DNA from: Planotetraspora silvatica
Lineage (GTDB): Bacteria > Actinomycetota > Actinomycetes > Streptosporangiales > Streptosporangiaceae
Length of the DNA stretch: 64,000 bases
Assembly (NCBI RefSeq): GCF_016863315.1
Contig: NZ_BOOQ01000030.1
Location: forward strand, 124,001 to 188,000
Direction of reading: 5' to 3'
Positions 1 through 9,047 of this stretch are shown here, piece after piece. Position numbers and translations under genes: made by a program. Every line of letters starts with the position of its first letter. Position 1 is the first letter of the stretch. A model generated the notes under the pieces. It was not told the origin of the DNA, searched no databases, and saw only the letters and a list, made by a program, of their open reading frames with translations.

Positions 1-1
1 C

Positions 2-376
2 GAGGCCGACTACTTCCTCTCCGTGGTGAACCAGCAGCCCGCCAAGCCCGGAGACCTGCTGGTGCTGGACCTGGAGACCACCGACGGGGAGTCGGTCGCC
101 GACGTCAACACGTGGGCGAAGAGGTGGCTGGAGTACGTGAAGGCCAAGACCGGCGTCACCCCCATGTTCTACAGCGGCTGGGACTTCGCCGACACCTACG
201 GCCACGGCCTGGGCGGCTATCCCTTGTGGGTGGCCTACTACGGCCGGGCCAAGGGCGACGTGACTCCGCCGGCCGACTGGAAGACCTGGACCATCCACCA
301 GTACACCGACACCCCCATCGACCAGAACGTCTCCTCCCTGAGCCCCCAGCAGTTGCGCGCACTCGGCCGCCGCTGA
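2..376 (+). CDS. Glycoside hydrolase family 25 lysozyme, C-terminal part (5' end outside window)
   Basis: The reading frame is open from the first full codon and ends at a TGA at 374-376, so only the last 124 residues are present. The visible part reads EADYFLSVV, then GDLLVLDLE, the acidic beta-strand of GH25 muramidases that carries a catalytic carboxylate. Downstream are FYSGWDF and PLWVAYYG and the closing strand WTIHQYTD, all typical of the GH25 TIM barrel. GH25 enzymes cleave the beta-1,4 MurNAc-GlcNAc bond of peptidoglycan. Whether the protein is exported cannot be judged because the N-terminus is missing. It converges with the patatin gene, and the two stop codons are only 3 bp apart, leaving no room for a separate terminator. 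Confidence 0.85.
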   Translation, partial: EADYFLSVVNQQPAKPGDLLVLDLETTDGESVADVNTWAKRWLEYVKAKTGVTPMFYSGWDFADTYGHGLGGYPLWVAYYGRAKGDVTPPADWKTWTIHQYTDTPIDQNVSSLSPQQLRALGRR

Positions 377-379
377 TCG

Positions 380-1807
380 TCAGTCGACGCGCGTGGCGAA
401 GAATTCTTCGACCGTCTTGCGGGACTGGGTGTTGACGCCGGCGTAGACGGTGGGATCCACCGTGAAGTCGAGCAGCCCCATGCTTTCGCCGGTGGCCGGG
501 TCCGTGGTGCCGATGACGATGATCCGGTCGACGTCCGAGGTCGTCGCGGACACCTGGCTTCCGCCGGTGCCCATGAGAAAGCCCATCGGATACGCGGAGA
601 AATAGCCGAGAATGCTGTTGATCTCCGTCCGGCCCTCGGCGCCCACCATGAGGCCCAGCGTGTGCTCCTGGCCTCCGGCGAGCTCGTCGAAGGCCCCGAC
701 GGGGATGTTGTTGAGGAGACCCCCGTCCACCCACACCCCCTTGAGGGGATGCTCGGGGGTCGTCTCGCCGGGGTTGATCACCGTCTTGAGGTCGGCGTCG
801 TCCTTGATGACCATCGGCTTGAAGATCATGGGAAGGCTCATCGAGATCCGTACGGCATCCACGACGCGGAAGTTCGGCGTCGTGTCAGCGGAGAAGATGT
901 GGCTCTTCTGGGTCTCCAGGTTCGTTCCGGTCACGGCGAGCCGGGTGCCGAAGATCTGCAGGTGCTGCCGGAAGGTGATCTCGCTCGTCTGCACCATGGT
1001 TCCGGTCGGCGCGTCGTAGAACGACTGCCCGGTGCCGGAGACGACTGCGCCACCTGGGCCGTACCGGCCCGCCGCCGTGTTCGTGAGCCGGTAGCGGGGA
1101 TCCGCCCGCATCATCCGTTCGGCGGCGAGAGAGATGTAGCGTGCGAAGAACCTGCGGATCTCGAGGCCGGGGAAGATGCCGTAGTCGGCCACCACGGACG
1201 CGGCGAGCTTACCTGTGGGCACATTGGCGAAGACCTTCTCGGCCGCCTTTTCGGGGAAGTCCACCAGAAGACTGAGGTAGAACGTCCACATCGTCGCCAG
1301 GAACGATCCCTGGACATTCGTCGCCCACTCCGCGAACCGGGCATACCTGAGGGGAGCGGTCCCCGTCAGCGCGTTGAGGACCTTTCCCGCCGTCGTCGCG
1401 CTGACCTCCTCGACGAAGCCGGCCATGTCGTACGTCGTGTAGTCGACCCGGAATCCGCCGACATGCGGGTTCAGGCCGGGCGTGACGTCGTCGAAGAACG
1501 CGTCGAAGTCGTTGGCCTTGAGGATGTGCTCCACTTCGGCCGGGGTGTAGCCGAGAGACAGGAAGAGCGCGTTGATCGCGCCCGCCGAGGCGCCCGAGAT
1601 GCCTTTGATCTGTCCCCGGATCCGCCAGTCGATGCCGGTGAAGTACCCGGTCAGGCTCGACTGCGGGGCCAGGCTCGCCCGCCGCGGGTCGTACTGGAGC
1701 ACACCGAGGGACTCGAGGGCGGTGAGGGCGCCGGGGTAGGCGTTGCCCGCACCGCCCCCGCCTTCGAACGACAGGTAGTTGATCTGGCTCTTGACCAGCC
1801 GCCTCAT
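380..1807 (-). CDS. Patatin-like phospholipase
   Basis: 475 residues. The patatin fold signatures are complete: a glycine-rich oxyanion loop GGGGAG at residues 16-21, the nucleophile elbow GASAG at 72-76 (Ser74), and a DGG motif with Asp361, which together give the Ser-Asp dyad. Such proteins are lipid acyl hydrolases (phospholipase A type); several are membrane-damaging effectors. I see no signal peptide or membrane segment, so it is probably cytoplasmic or delivered by another route. At 475 aa it is longer than a minimal patatin (about 300 aa); the extra sequence lies between the two catalytic parts, roughly residues 90-340. It starts 27 bp after the stop of the 976-aa gene and is very likely co-transcribed with it. 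The ATG has only a weak upstream GAGA as ribosome site, which fits translation from a polycistronic message. Confidence 0.88.
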   Translation of the reverse strand: MRRLVKSQINYLSFEGGGGAGNAYPGALTALESLGVLQYDPRRASLAPQSSLTGYFTGIDWRIRGQIKGISGASAGAINALFLSLGYTPAEVEHILKANDFDAFFDDVTPGLNPHVGGFRVDYTTYDMAGFVEEVSATTAGKVLNALTGTAPLRYARFAEWATNVQGSFLATMWTFYLSLLVDFPEKAAEKVFANVPTGKLAASVVADYGIFPGLEIRRFFARYISLAAERMMRADPRYRLTNTAAGRYGPGGAVVSGTGQSFYDAPTGTMVQTSEITFRQHLQIFGTRLAVTGTNLETQKSHIFSADTTPNFRVVDAVRISMSLPMIFKPMVIKDDADLKTVINPGETTPEHPLKGVWVDGGLLNNIPVGAFDELAGGQEHTLGLMVGAEGRTEINSILGYFSAYPMGFLMGTGGSQVSATTSDVDRIIVIGTTDPATGESMGLLDFTVDPTVYAGVNTQSRKTVEEFFATRVD

Positions 1808-1834
1808 CGGCGTCGCGATTCTCGGCCGGCCGTC

Positions 1835-4765
1835 TCAGGGGGCACCGGTCGTCCAGTCCGGGAGCGTGCTGTCGGACTTCAGGTAGACCAGCGTGGTCGG
1901 GATGGTCACATCCCACGGCTCCCCGTACGCCGTCCGGCCCTCCGTCGCGTCGGCGAGTTCCGCGGCGATCGAGACGTAGAGGGGGTCGTCGATGGTCGGC
2001 GGCTCACCGCCGTTCCAGATCCGGCCGCCGGAGCTGAGGAAGAAGAGCACCGCGTCGTCGTACGCCGGAGTCACCGGCACCACGACTCTCGCGTAGCCGG
2101 CGCGCAGGAACTCCCCGAAGAGCGCGTCCCCGCTCACGAGGGCCGAACGCTCCAGCCATCCGGTCTTGTTCATCCAGAAATACGGATAGTAGAGATACGT
2201 CATCTGGCCCCACTCGAAGGCCTGCTCGAAGAACTGGGCGTAGCCGCCCTCGCTCGCCGCCTCGTCGACGTCGAACTCCGGCAACCCCGACGCGGTGCCC
2301 GTCAGGCTCATGGCGTCGAAGTCCTCGAAGTACTGCCGCGCCAGCATGGTGAGGCTGCCCTTCTTCAGCTCATCGAGCTGGATGCGGCGGTTCTCGATCT
2401 CGCTGCCGCCGTACGTCGCGGAGCCGGCCGTGAACCCGGCGCCGCTCACCTGCGCGTCGTAGGCCGACTTCTGCGCCTGGTAGGCGGCGACGACGGCGTC
2501 GTAGGTCTCCTGCTGCCACTGTCCGAACGCGGTATCGGTGAGCTCGCACTCCACTTCGATCGTGACGAGGTAGCCCCAGACGAGGGCGAACACCCCGACG
2601 GGGACCACCGTGTCCTCCCCGTCCAGCGCGACGTCGGCGTTCTCGCCGTTCGCGGAGTCCAGCTGCTGAGTTCCGATCAGGACGATGAGGTAGTGGCCGC
2701 CGCCGCCCTTCCACGCGTGGTAGTCGACGAAGCGGCCGGAGACGGCGCGATAGCCGGCCGGGACCTGGAGGGCGGCGTTCGACTTGGAGACGAGCGTGGT
2801 CGCGTTCAGACCGGTCTGCTCGAAGACGGTGGACAGGACGGTCGTCTCGGGCGGCGGCGGGCTCACGCCGGCCACGGCGTACCTGGCCACATAGTCCTGG
2901 TAGTTGGTCTCGTTCAGATCCGCGGGCCGGAGGTCTCCCAGCGGTTCCGGCTCGCTCAGGGTCACCCCCGCCCTGGGCTGGTTGGCCAGGGCGTGGAGGT
3001 AGTAGGAGGCCGGCGCCGGGATGAGGAACTCGAACATGAGGCGCTGTCCGTAGTCGTAGATCTGCGCCCGGTACTTCTTGTCGAGCCACTGGTAGACGCC
3101 GGCGACGTTGGCCGTGCCGCGGGTGTTGTCGAACCCGTGCTCGCTGCGCTCCTCGAACTCCTGCAGGATCCTCGTCGTCTGCTCCTCGCGGACCTGCGTG
3201 GTGATCGTCGAGACGGACCGCTCGGTCACGTCCTGGGCGAAGGTCGTGGCGGAGCTCGTGGACTCGGTGGTGGAGGTGCTCGTGGCGAAGTCGCCGTACG
3301 CGCCGACCTTCACCGGGCCGTACGAGGCGCTCACGGTCACGCCGGCCTGGATGCTCTGGTCCTGCGCGATGGTCTTCTGTGCCTGGGTGGACAGCTCGAA
3401 GCGGTCCGTCGCCTGAAGATCGTGCTCGCTCTGTTCCGTCGTCGAGGTCGCGGTGAAGACCGTCTGCTCCGTGCGGTTCAGGCTGCGGAAGCTCCGGCTC
3501 AGGTGCTCGGTCTGCAGGACGTTCTCGACGTAGGAGATCTCTCCGGCCTCGTACCTCTGGAGGGTCTGCTCCACGACGAGCAGCTCTCCGATCCCGAGTG
3601 GCCGTACGGGCCCGACACCCTCCTGCGGCGTCGTCCCCACCGAGCCCGGGGAGGCCGTCGTGCCGAACAGTCCCGAGGGGAGCCCCTGCACGCCGGTTCC
3701 CGGGCCACCCGGGTCGGCGAGCCGATCGACGGTCACCATCACCGGTGTCGGAATGCCCTCGAAGAACCGTGTGCGCGACGCGCGGATCCGGGAATCGACG
3801 GCCCGCAGCCCCTCGTCGACGTTCAGGCGATCGGTGGGAACACCCTCGCCCGTGAGAAAGCCCAACGTCCGTGCCGAGATCGTCTTGGCGACCGCGGGCA
3901 GCAGGACACGAGGGGACGGGGCCGTCGACGACGACGCCACGCCGTCCTCGGCCGACTGCTCGGCCGATCCGGCCGATCCGGCCGATCCGCTCGAGGGGCG
4001 TGCGGGCGGGCCGCGGCGGACCGTGCGCTCCTGACGGTTCCGCCGTCTCGCCGCCCGCAACTCGCGCCGGACGGCGTAGAGGTCACGAAGTTGTTCGAAC
4101 CCGGCCTCGTGGAACCCGGGCGTGCCGCGCAGCGGCGGGGGAGGGGCCGGTGCGGACGCGGACCGAGCCTGCGGTGCCTCCCCGCGTCCGATCGACTTCT
4201 TCTGCAGGAACGCACCCGGGAGGATCACCCGCGCCCGCGACACCCGTCCGAGCCGGCGGCGATCGCCGAGAATGGCCGCGTCGCGATCGAGAGCCTGGAG
4301 AAGGTGCAGCGTGCGCAGTGAGAGGAGGGCCTTCTCCCGCTGCTCGGGCAGGTTCCCGGGCAACAGGCTGTGGGCGGCGTAGACGTCGAGGATCTTCGCC
4401 TTGGCCAACGGGTACGGCTTCTGCCCGACCGCGGCGCCGAGCGACCCGCCGAGAAGGCGCTCGACGTCGGCGGTGGTCATGTTCGCCGGCAGGCCCCTGC
4501 CGAGTGCGGCGCGGACGGCGGCGAATCCGGAGCTGTGCGCCAGATCCTGGAAATCGAGCACCGCGGGCGCTTCGAGGACGGCCTGTTCCGCCAGTGCCTT
4601 CGCGGACTCCCAGTCGGTGCGCTGGATCACCCGCTCGATCAGGGATCCGTCGTAGAAGGGCCCGTCATACGGAATGAGCACGTCAGGGAGAGAGGTCTCG
4701 GCCACCGGTTGCGGCGGGCGCACTGAAACGAACTTGAACACCGACTCCATCGGGGTGCCCGGCAT
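1835..4765 (-). CDS. Large protein of unknown function, co-transcribed with a patatin
   Basis: 976 residues, not recognised as a characterised family. Residues 1-190 look globular and helical. Residues 195-290 are low complexity (APAPPPP, then GSAGSAGSAEQ repeats), probably a linker. Residues 390-590 are the most distinctive: GELLVVEQTLQRYEAGEI, then SYVENVLQTE, then a Thr/Ser/Glu-rich stretch (DFATSTSTTESTSSATTF) and a long helical run through residue 545, ending LMFEFLIPAPASYYL. The C-terminal third is globular and aromatic-rich. No signal peptide or transmembrane helix is evident. My recollection is that the RYEAGEI-xxx-ENVL block occurs in large uncharacterised bacterial proteins, but I cannot check this. 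An in-frame ATG 15 bp further in (MESVF) could be the true start. It lies directly upstream of the patatin gene, which suggests the two act together. Confidence 0.8.
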   Translation of the reverse strand: MPGTPMESVFKFVSVRPPQPVAETSLPDVLIPYDGPFYDGSLIERVIQRTDWESAKALAEQAVLEAPAVLDFQDLAHSSGFAAVRAALGRGLPANMTTADVERLLGGSLGAAVGQKPYPLAKAKILDVYAAHSLLPGNLPEQREKALLSLRTLHLLQALDRDAAILGDRRRLGRVSRARVILPGAFLQKKSIGRGEAPQARSASAPAPPPPLRGTPGFHEAGFEQLRDLYAVRRELRAARRRNRQERTVRRGPPARPSSGSAGSAGSAEQSAEDGVASSSTAPSPRVLLPAVAKTISARTLGFLTGEGVPTDRLNVDEGLRAVDSRIRASRTRFFEGIPTPVMVTVDRLADPGGPGTGVQGLPSGLFGTTASPGSVGTTPQEGVGPVRPLGIGELLVVEQTLQRYEAGEISYVENVLQTEHLSRSFRSLNRTEQTVFTATSTTEQSEHDLQATDRFELSTQAQKTIAQDQSIQAGVTVSASYGPVKVGAYGDFATSTSTTESTSSATTFAQDVTERSVSTITTQVREEQTTRILQEFEERSEHGFDNTRGTANVAGVYQWLDKKYRAQIYDYGQRLMFEFLIPAPASYYLHALANQPRAGVTLSEPEPLGDLRPADLNETNYQDYVARYAVAGVSPPPPETTVLSTVFEQTGLNATTLVSKSNAALQVPAGYRAVSGRFVDYHAWKGGGGHYLIVLIGTQQLDSANGENADVALDGEDTVVPVGVFALVWGYLVTIEVECELTDTAFGQWQQETYDAVVAAYQAQKSAYDAQVSGAGFTAGSATYGGSEIENRRIQLDELKKGSLTMLARQYFEDFDAMSLTGTASGLPEFDVDEAASEGGYAQFFEQAFEWGQMTYLYYPYFWMNKTGWLERSALVSGDALFGEFLRAGYARVVVPVTPAYDDAVLFFLSSGGRIWNGGEPPTIDDPLYVSIAAELADATEGRTAYGEPWDVTIPTTLVYLKSDSTLPDWTTGAP

Positions 4766-4824
4766 GCCCTGAGCATGGGGGCCGCCTCATGACCCGTCAA
4801 GGCTCGTTGTCAGTGGTGCCCGCG

Positions 4825-5490
4825 TCAGCGATCCTCGCCCGGGTCGTCGAACAGCATCGTCTCCACCCGCCGCCGGTAGTCGTGATAGATCTGCCGGTAA
4901 CGCTCGACGGCCCCGGTACGGTCGCCCTGTTCGAGCAGTTCAAGGGTCTGCCGGTAACCGTCCAGCCAGACGGTCCACACGTCGCTCTCGGTGGTGAGGG
5001 CGAGCACCCGCAGGGTGCGGGCGACCACGAGGTCGACGTGGGTCTGCAGTTCCCTGTTGCCGCTCGCCATGATGACGACCGTGCTGAAGTCCGCCCCCGC
5101 GGCCGTGGCGGCCGTCAGATTGCCCCGGCGCAGGTTGTCGGCGAACTCGTCGAGCTTCACGTGCAGGGTGGCGAGGTGCTTGTCGGTGATGTTGTCCACG
5201 CCCCACTCGAAACCGGCGCAGGCCAGCACCATCATCACGTCGATCAGCTCGAGCGCGCTCTTCTGGGTCACCTGGGTGACCTGCCGGGTCCGGTTGGGCG
5301 AGATGTCGATCAGGCCTTCGGCGGCGAGCTGGGTGATCGCCTCCCGCACCGGGGTGATGCTGACGCCCAGCCGCGCCGCGATCTCCGCGTCCTTGATCGG
5401 CGCGCCCGGTTTCAGCAGGCCGGTGATGATCTCCTCGCGCAGTCGGCGAAGGACGGCTTCTTTCCGCGTCAGCGGTACCGCGAAGGACAT
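4825..5490 (-). CDS. GntR-family transcriptional regulator, FCD-type
   Basis: 221 residues. The N-terminal winged helix is clear: LREEIITGLLKPGAPI, then IAARLGVSITPVREAITQLAAEGLI at about residues 35-63, the classical GntR recognition region. The C-terminal 140 residues follow the FCD helical effector domain. The metal-binding residues usual in FCD domains are not where expected: the common D-x-x-F-H pattern reads GADFST here, and the later histidine position reads GYRQT. The effector may therefore be bound without a metal. It lies downstream of the esterase and monooxygenase genes on the same strand and probably regulates them. It could also affect the 976-aa/patatin pair, which starts 59 bp beyond its stop. 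Confidence 0.9.
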   Translation of the reverse strand: MSFAVPLTRKEAVLRRLREEIITGLLKPGAPIKDAEIAARLGVSITPVREAITQLAAEGLIDISPNRTRQVTQVTQKSALELIDVMMVLACAGFEWGVDNITDKHLATLHVKLDEFADNLRRGNLTAATAAGADFSTVVIMASGNRELQTHVDLVVARTLRVLALTTESDVWTVWLDGYRQTLELLEQGDRTGAVERYRQIYHDYRRRVETMLFDDPGEDR

Positions 5491-5732
5491 GGCGTTGCTC
5501 TCGGTCAGGGGGAGCTGACGCGGCCATACTACGATCTCCCGCTCGAGTTCCCGGTGGTTCCCGGATGGGCCGCCCGCCGCTCACCGCCGCTCACCGCTGC
5601 GCGCCGCCTGGCCGCCTGGCCGCCTGCCGGCCACCGGCCATCGGCTATCGGCCCATCCGGGTCCGTCGCAGCGCCCACGCCGACGCCGAGGGCGGAACCA
5701 TCTGCCCGCCCACGGCGCCGATGTGTGCTCGC

Positions 5733-6683
5733 TCAGGCGAGGGCCCGCTTGAGACGGTCGATCCGAGCCGCCCAGATCCGCCTGGACAGCGCCGCCTCGG
5801 GCGCGAACGTCTCCGCGGCGTGGTAGCTGCCCGGGTTGACGTGGAGGTCGGTCGGGACGCCCGTCTGCATGAGCCGCTGCGCGAACGCGATGTCCTCATC
5901 CCTGAACAGGTCGACGGTGCCGACGTCGATGAAGGCCGGGGGAAGGCCGGACAGGTCCACGGCGCGCGCGGGGGCCGCGTACTGGTCGGCCTGCTTGCCG
6001 CCGAGGTACCAGGCCCAGGCTTCGACGTTGCCCGCGCGGTCCCAGATCCCGATGTCGGTGATCTCGTGACTGGACGGCGTCTCGTTGCGATCGTCGATCA
6101 TCGGATAGATCGGCATCATGAACGAAAGCGCCGGGCCGCCGCGGTCCCGCGCCAGGAGCGCCGTGCCGATGGTCAGTCCGCCGCCCGCGCTCGCCCCGTA
6201 GATCGCCAGGCGATGGGGGTCGACGCCCAGTTCGGCGGCGTTCTTCGCCATCCACACCAGACCGGCGTAGCAGTCCTCGACCGGGGCGGGATGGGGGTGC
6301 TCGGGGGCGAGACGGTATTCGACGGAGACCACGACGGCGCCGACCTGGTCGCAGATCATCGTCGCATTGGGATCCTCGCCCTCGACACTGCCGAGGATCA
6401 TGCCTCCGCCGTGGATGTAGTAGACGCCGGGCAGGGTCCCGGACGCGCCGACCGGCCGGTAGATCCGTACGGTGATGTCGGGCTCCCCGGCGGGGCCGGG
6501 GACGGTCCGATCCTCCTTGGCGACGTTGGGGTTGTCGGGCACCTCGATGGCGCCCAGCATGCCCTCGACGGCGGTGCGGCGCTGGACGATGTCGGGGATG
6601 GCGTTGAAGCCGCCGGGCATCACTTCGAGCAGCGCGTCCAGGGGGACGCGGCATTCGGGGTCGATCAGATCACGACGGGACAT
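5733..6683 (-). CDS. Alpha/beta-hydrolase esterase of the hormone-sensitive-lipase family
   Basis: 316 residues, the usual length for this family. The HGGG oxyanion motif is at residues 91-94, the nucleophile elbow GASAG at 163-167 (Ser165), Asp257 sits in VDLFRDED and His287 in SYHAAE, completing the Ser-Asp-His triad. No signal peptide is seen, so it is cytoplasmic. A GGAGGG ribosome site sits just upstream of the ATG. The gene follows the Baeyer-Villiger monooxygenase by 61 bp. This is the expected partnership: the monooxygenase inserts oxygen to make an ester or lactone, which the esterase then opens. Substrate size and type cannot be read from the sequence. Confidence 0.92.
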   Translation of the reverse strand: MSRRDLIDPECRVPLDALLEVMPGGFNAIPDIVQRRTAVEGMLGAIEVPDNPNVAKEDRTVPGPAGEPDITVRIYRPVGASGTLPGVYYIHGGGMILGSVEGEDPNATMICDQVGAVVVSVEYRLAPEHPHPAPVEDCYAGLVWMAKNAAELGVDPHRLAIYGASAGGGLTIGTALLARDRGGPALSFMMPIYPMIDDRNETPSSHEITDIGIWDRAGNVEAWAWYLGGKQADQYAAPARAVDLSGLPPAFIDVGTVDLFRDEDIAFAQRLMQTGVPTDLHVNPGSYHAAETFAPEAALSRRIWAARIDRLKRALA

Positions 6684-6744
6684 GAGCCCTCCATTGGGTC
6701 ACTAATCCGGTGGGACGCGGCGTAGAGCGGTCGCGATGCGGGTG

Positions 6745-8436
6745 TCACCCGGCGGGCGGGCGATGGGATCCCGCGGGAGCGGCCGGCGACGCCGGCGATT
6801 TCGGAGAGAGGGAGAAGCCCTCGTAGCCGTGGGCGGCGACCTCGTCGCACTTCTTGCGGTATTCCCCGACACCGCCGGCATAGGGCATGAACACCTGCGG
6901 CTTACCGGGCACGTTGGCGCCCATGTACCAGGAGTTCGCCTTCGGGTAGAGGGTGAAGCCGCTGATGAGGTTGACGTGGTCCACCCAGGCGTCCTGAGCC
7001 TGCTGGACGGGTTCGATCGTCGTGATGCCGTGGCGGTCGAGGTACTCGATGGCGTCGGCCACCCAGTCGACGTGCTGCTCGATCGAGACGACCATGTTCG
7101 ACAACACCGAGGGGCTGCCCGGTCCGGTGATCATGAACATGTTCGGGAATCCCGCGGAGCTGATCCCGAGGTAGGTGCGGGGGCCGGCGCGCCACGTCTC
7201 CTTGAGGGAGACCCCGCCTCGGCCGCAGATGTCGACGTTCGTCAGCGCCCCCGTCATCGCGTCGAATCCGGTCGCGTAGACGATCGCGTCGAACGCGTAC
7301 TCCTTGTCGGAGGTGCGGACGCCCTTTTCCGTGACCTCCACCAAGGGCGTGCGCCGCAGGTTGACCAGGTGCACGTTCTCCCGGTTGTACGTTTCGTAGT
7401 AGTCGGTGTCCAGGCAGGGGCGCTTGGTCCCGACGGGGTACTCGGGGCAGAGGTCCGCGGCGGTCCGCGGGTCCTCGACGATCTGGTGGATCTTGCGGTG
7501 GATGAATCGCTTCGCCGTGTCGTTGGCCTCCTGGTCGACGGCGAGATCGGTGAACGCGGTCAGGAGGTTGACGAGGCTGCCGCTTTCCCAGGCCACCTCG
7601 AAGGCGGCATCGCGCTCCTCGTCGGAGACCTCGAGCGCGGACTTCGTCGCGGGCGCCGTGGGGACGCCGAATCCCGACTCCCTCTGGGCCTTGCGGAAGG
7701 CCCGGTAGTTCGCCTTCATGTCGGCGATCTCGTCCGGGCGCAACCGCCGGTTACGGGCCGGGAGGCTGTAGGCCGGGGTGCGCTGGAAGACGGTGACACC
7801 GGCGGCCTGCGCGGCGATGACGGGGATCGACTGCACACCCGAGGACCCGGTGCCGATGATCCCGACCCGCATGCCGGTGAAGTCCACGTCGTCGTGCGGC
7901 CAGTGCGCGGTGTGATAGGTGGCGCCCGTGAAGCGGTCGAGGCCGGGAATCTCCGGCAGCTTCGAATGCGACAGACAGCCGGTCGCCATGACGAGGAAGC
8001 GGGCGGTGACGGCATCGCCGTGGTCCGTGCGCACGAGCCAGGTCTCATCGCGGTCGTCGTACGCGGCGGCCGTCACGCGCGTCCTGAAGAAGATGTCCCT
8101 GCGCAGGTCGAACCGGTCGGCGACGTGCTGCGCGTATCGGAGGATCTCCGGCTGGGTCGGATAGCGCTCCTGCCACTCGTACTCCTGCTCGAGCTCCTCC
8201 GAGAACGAGTACGAGTACGCGAGGCTCTCCACGTCCACCCGGGCGCCGGGGTAACGGTTCCAGTACCAGGTGCCGCCGACGTCGGTGCCGGCCTCGAACA
8301 CGACGGCGGACAGGTTCATCTCGCGGAGTCTGTGCAGCAGGTACATGCCCGAGAAGCCGGCTCCGACGACGACGACGTCCACGGAGGCGGGCACGGTGCG
8401 TGAGTCGGACGGGATGTCGTTGCTGGTGGCGGACAT
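6745..8436 (-). CDS. Flavin-dependent Baeyer-Villiger monooxygenase
   Basis: 563 residues from the ATG at 8436, chosen because AGGAGG lies 4 bp upstream of it; the frame stays open 96 bp further 5' but that extension is Arg/Pro-rich and looks non-coding. The FAD-binding GAGFSG is at residues 25-30, the NADPH-binding GTGSSG at 195-200, and the family fingerprint FxGxxxHxxxWP is present exactly as FTGATYHTAHWP at 169-180. Type I enzymes of this kind convert ketones to esters or lactones using NADPH and O2. With the adjacent esterase and GntR regulator this forms a likely ketone or terpenoid-ketone breakdown unit. The nearest well-known homologues are cyclohexanone, phenylacetone and steroid monooxygenases; I cannot choose among them. 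Confidence 0.95.
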   Translation of the reverse strand: MSATSNDIPSDSRTVPASVDVVVVGAGFSGMYLLHRLREMNLSAVVFEAGTDVGGTWYWNRYPGARVDVESLAYSYSFSEELEQEYEWQERYPTQPEILRYAQHVADRFDLRRDIFFRTRVTAAAYDDRDETWLVRTDHGDAVTARFLVMATGCLSHSKLPEIPGLDRFTGATYHTAHWPHDDVDFTGMRVGIIGTGSSGVQSIPVIAAQAAGVTVFQRTPAYSLPARNRRLRPDEIADMKANYRAFRKAQRESGFGVPTAPATKSALEVSDEERDAAFEVAWESGSLVNLLTAFTDLAVDQEANDTAKRFIHRKIHQIVEDPRTAADLCPEYPVGTKRPCLDTDYYETYNRENVHLVNLRRTPLVEVTEKGVRTSDKEYAFDAIVYATGFDAMTGALTNVDICGRGGVSLKETWRAGPRTYLGISSAGFPNMFMITGPGSPSVLSNMVVSIEQHVDWVADAIEYLDRHGITTIEPVQQAQDAWVDHVNLISGFTLYPKANSWYMGANVPGKPQVFMPYAGGVGEYRKKCDEVAAHGYEGFSLSPKSPASPAAPAGSHRPPAG

Positions 8437-8881
8437 TGGTCCTCCTGGGGGCGGTGGACACGACGTACGGGTGTGCGCGGCGCGGACGTCGCCGGCCTCA
8501 CGGCGTCGCCCGGCCATGAGGGCGTGCGCCATCGCCGGGCGGCAGGCGATCTCCTTCGCCGCCCGCTCATCGGGACAGCGGGGTGTGTACGGGTCTTGCC
8601 CGTGGGCTCAGAACGGTCCGGTGCCGGCGTCGCCGACCGGTTCGGTGCGTGGCAGGGGAGCGTCCGAGTTACAGGGGTACGGCGGCTTCGCCGAGCCGCG
8701 GGGCGTGGGCCCCGACCGCGGCTCGCGGCATGTCGTGGCGGAAGGCGCCGAGGTTCTCATGCGTGGCGGCCGGTCCGTGCGCCCGGCCGGAGGTCGTCTC
8801 GTGCGGCGGCTTCCCGCTACTGGCTGCGGTTCGTCTCAGGAATGCGGTCCCTGCCTTGTGCAGCGCCATTCGCGTCACCTC

Positions 8882-8945
8882 GCGTGATCAGGGGGACATC
8901 ACGCACGTCCATGTGGAAGTGACACAAAAGTAAAATGCATCACGC
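8882..8945. promoter_or_regulatory. Candidate operator: three GCGTGAT/ATCACGC elements
   Basis: GCGTGAT at 8882-8888 and ATCACGC at 8898-8904 form a perfect 7-bp inverted repeat with a 9-bp spacer. A second ATCACGC lies at 8939-8945, 41 bp (about four helical turns) further on, next to the AT-rich ACAAAAGTAAAATGCAT. The arrangement suggests a regulator-binding region for the minus-strand monooxygenase/esterase/GntR operon, with the GntR protein as a natural candidate. This is inference from repeat geometry only. Confidence 0.4.
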
Positions 8946-9003
8946 AGCGAGTCAACGGCCTGGGATTCCCGGTGGTGATACCAAACTGGCAGAAATGACA
9001 TGA

Positions 9004-9047
9004 GCCGGGTCCCTCGGATGCTCCTTGCGGAGCGCGAGGGACCCGGC
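9004..9047 (-). terminator. Strong hairpin terminator after the hexosaminidase gene
   Basis: Arms GCCGGGTCCCTCG (9004-9016) and CGAGGGACCCGGC (9035-9047) are perfectly complementary over 13 bp, and the interior adds GCTCC/GGAGC pairing. No U-tract follows on either strand, as is common in actinomycetes. It lies about 70 bp beyond the stop of the GH20 gene. Confidence 0.75.

Noticed and set aside
662-4321. A 1219-codon open frame on the plus strand across the patatin and 976-aa genes
   Set aside because: It is extremely Arg/Glu/Val-rich, without domain-like sequence, and is the GC-driven antisense shadow of two genes with clear protein character on the other strand.
8669-8866. A 66-codon minus-strand ORF in the monooxygenase leader
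   Set aside because: It has no convincing ribosome site, no recognisable motif and biased composition. It could be a leader peptide, but I cannot support it.
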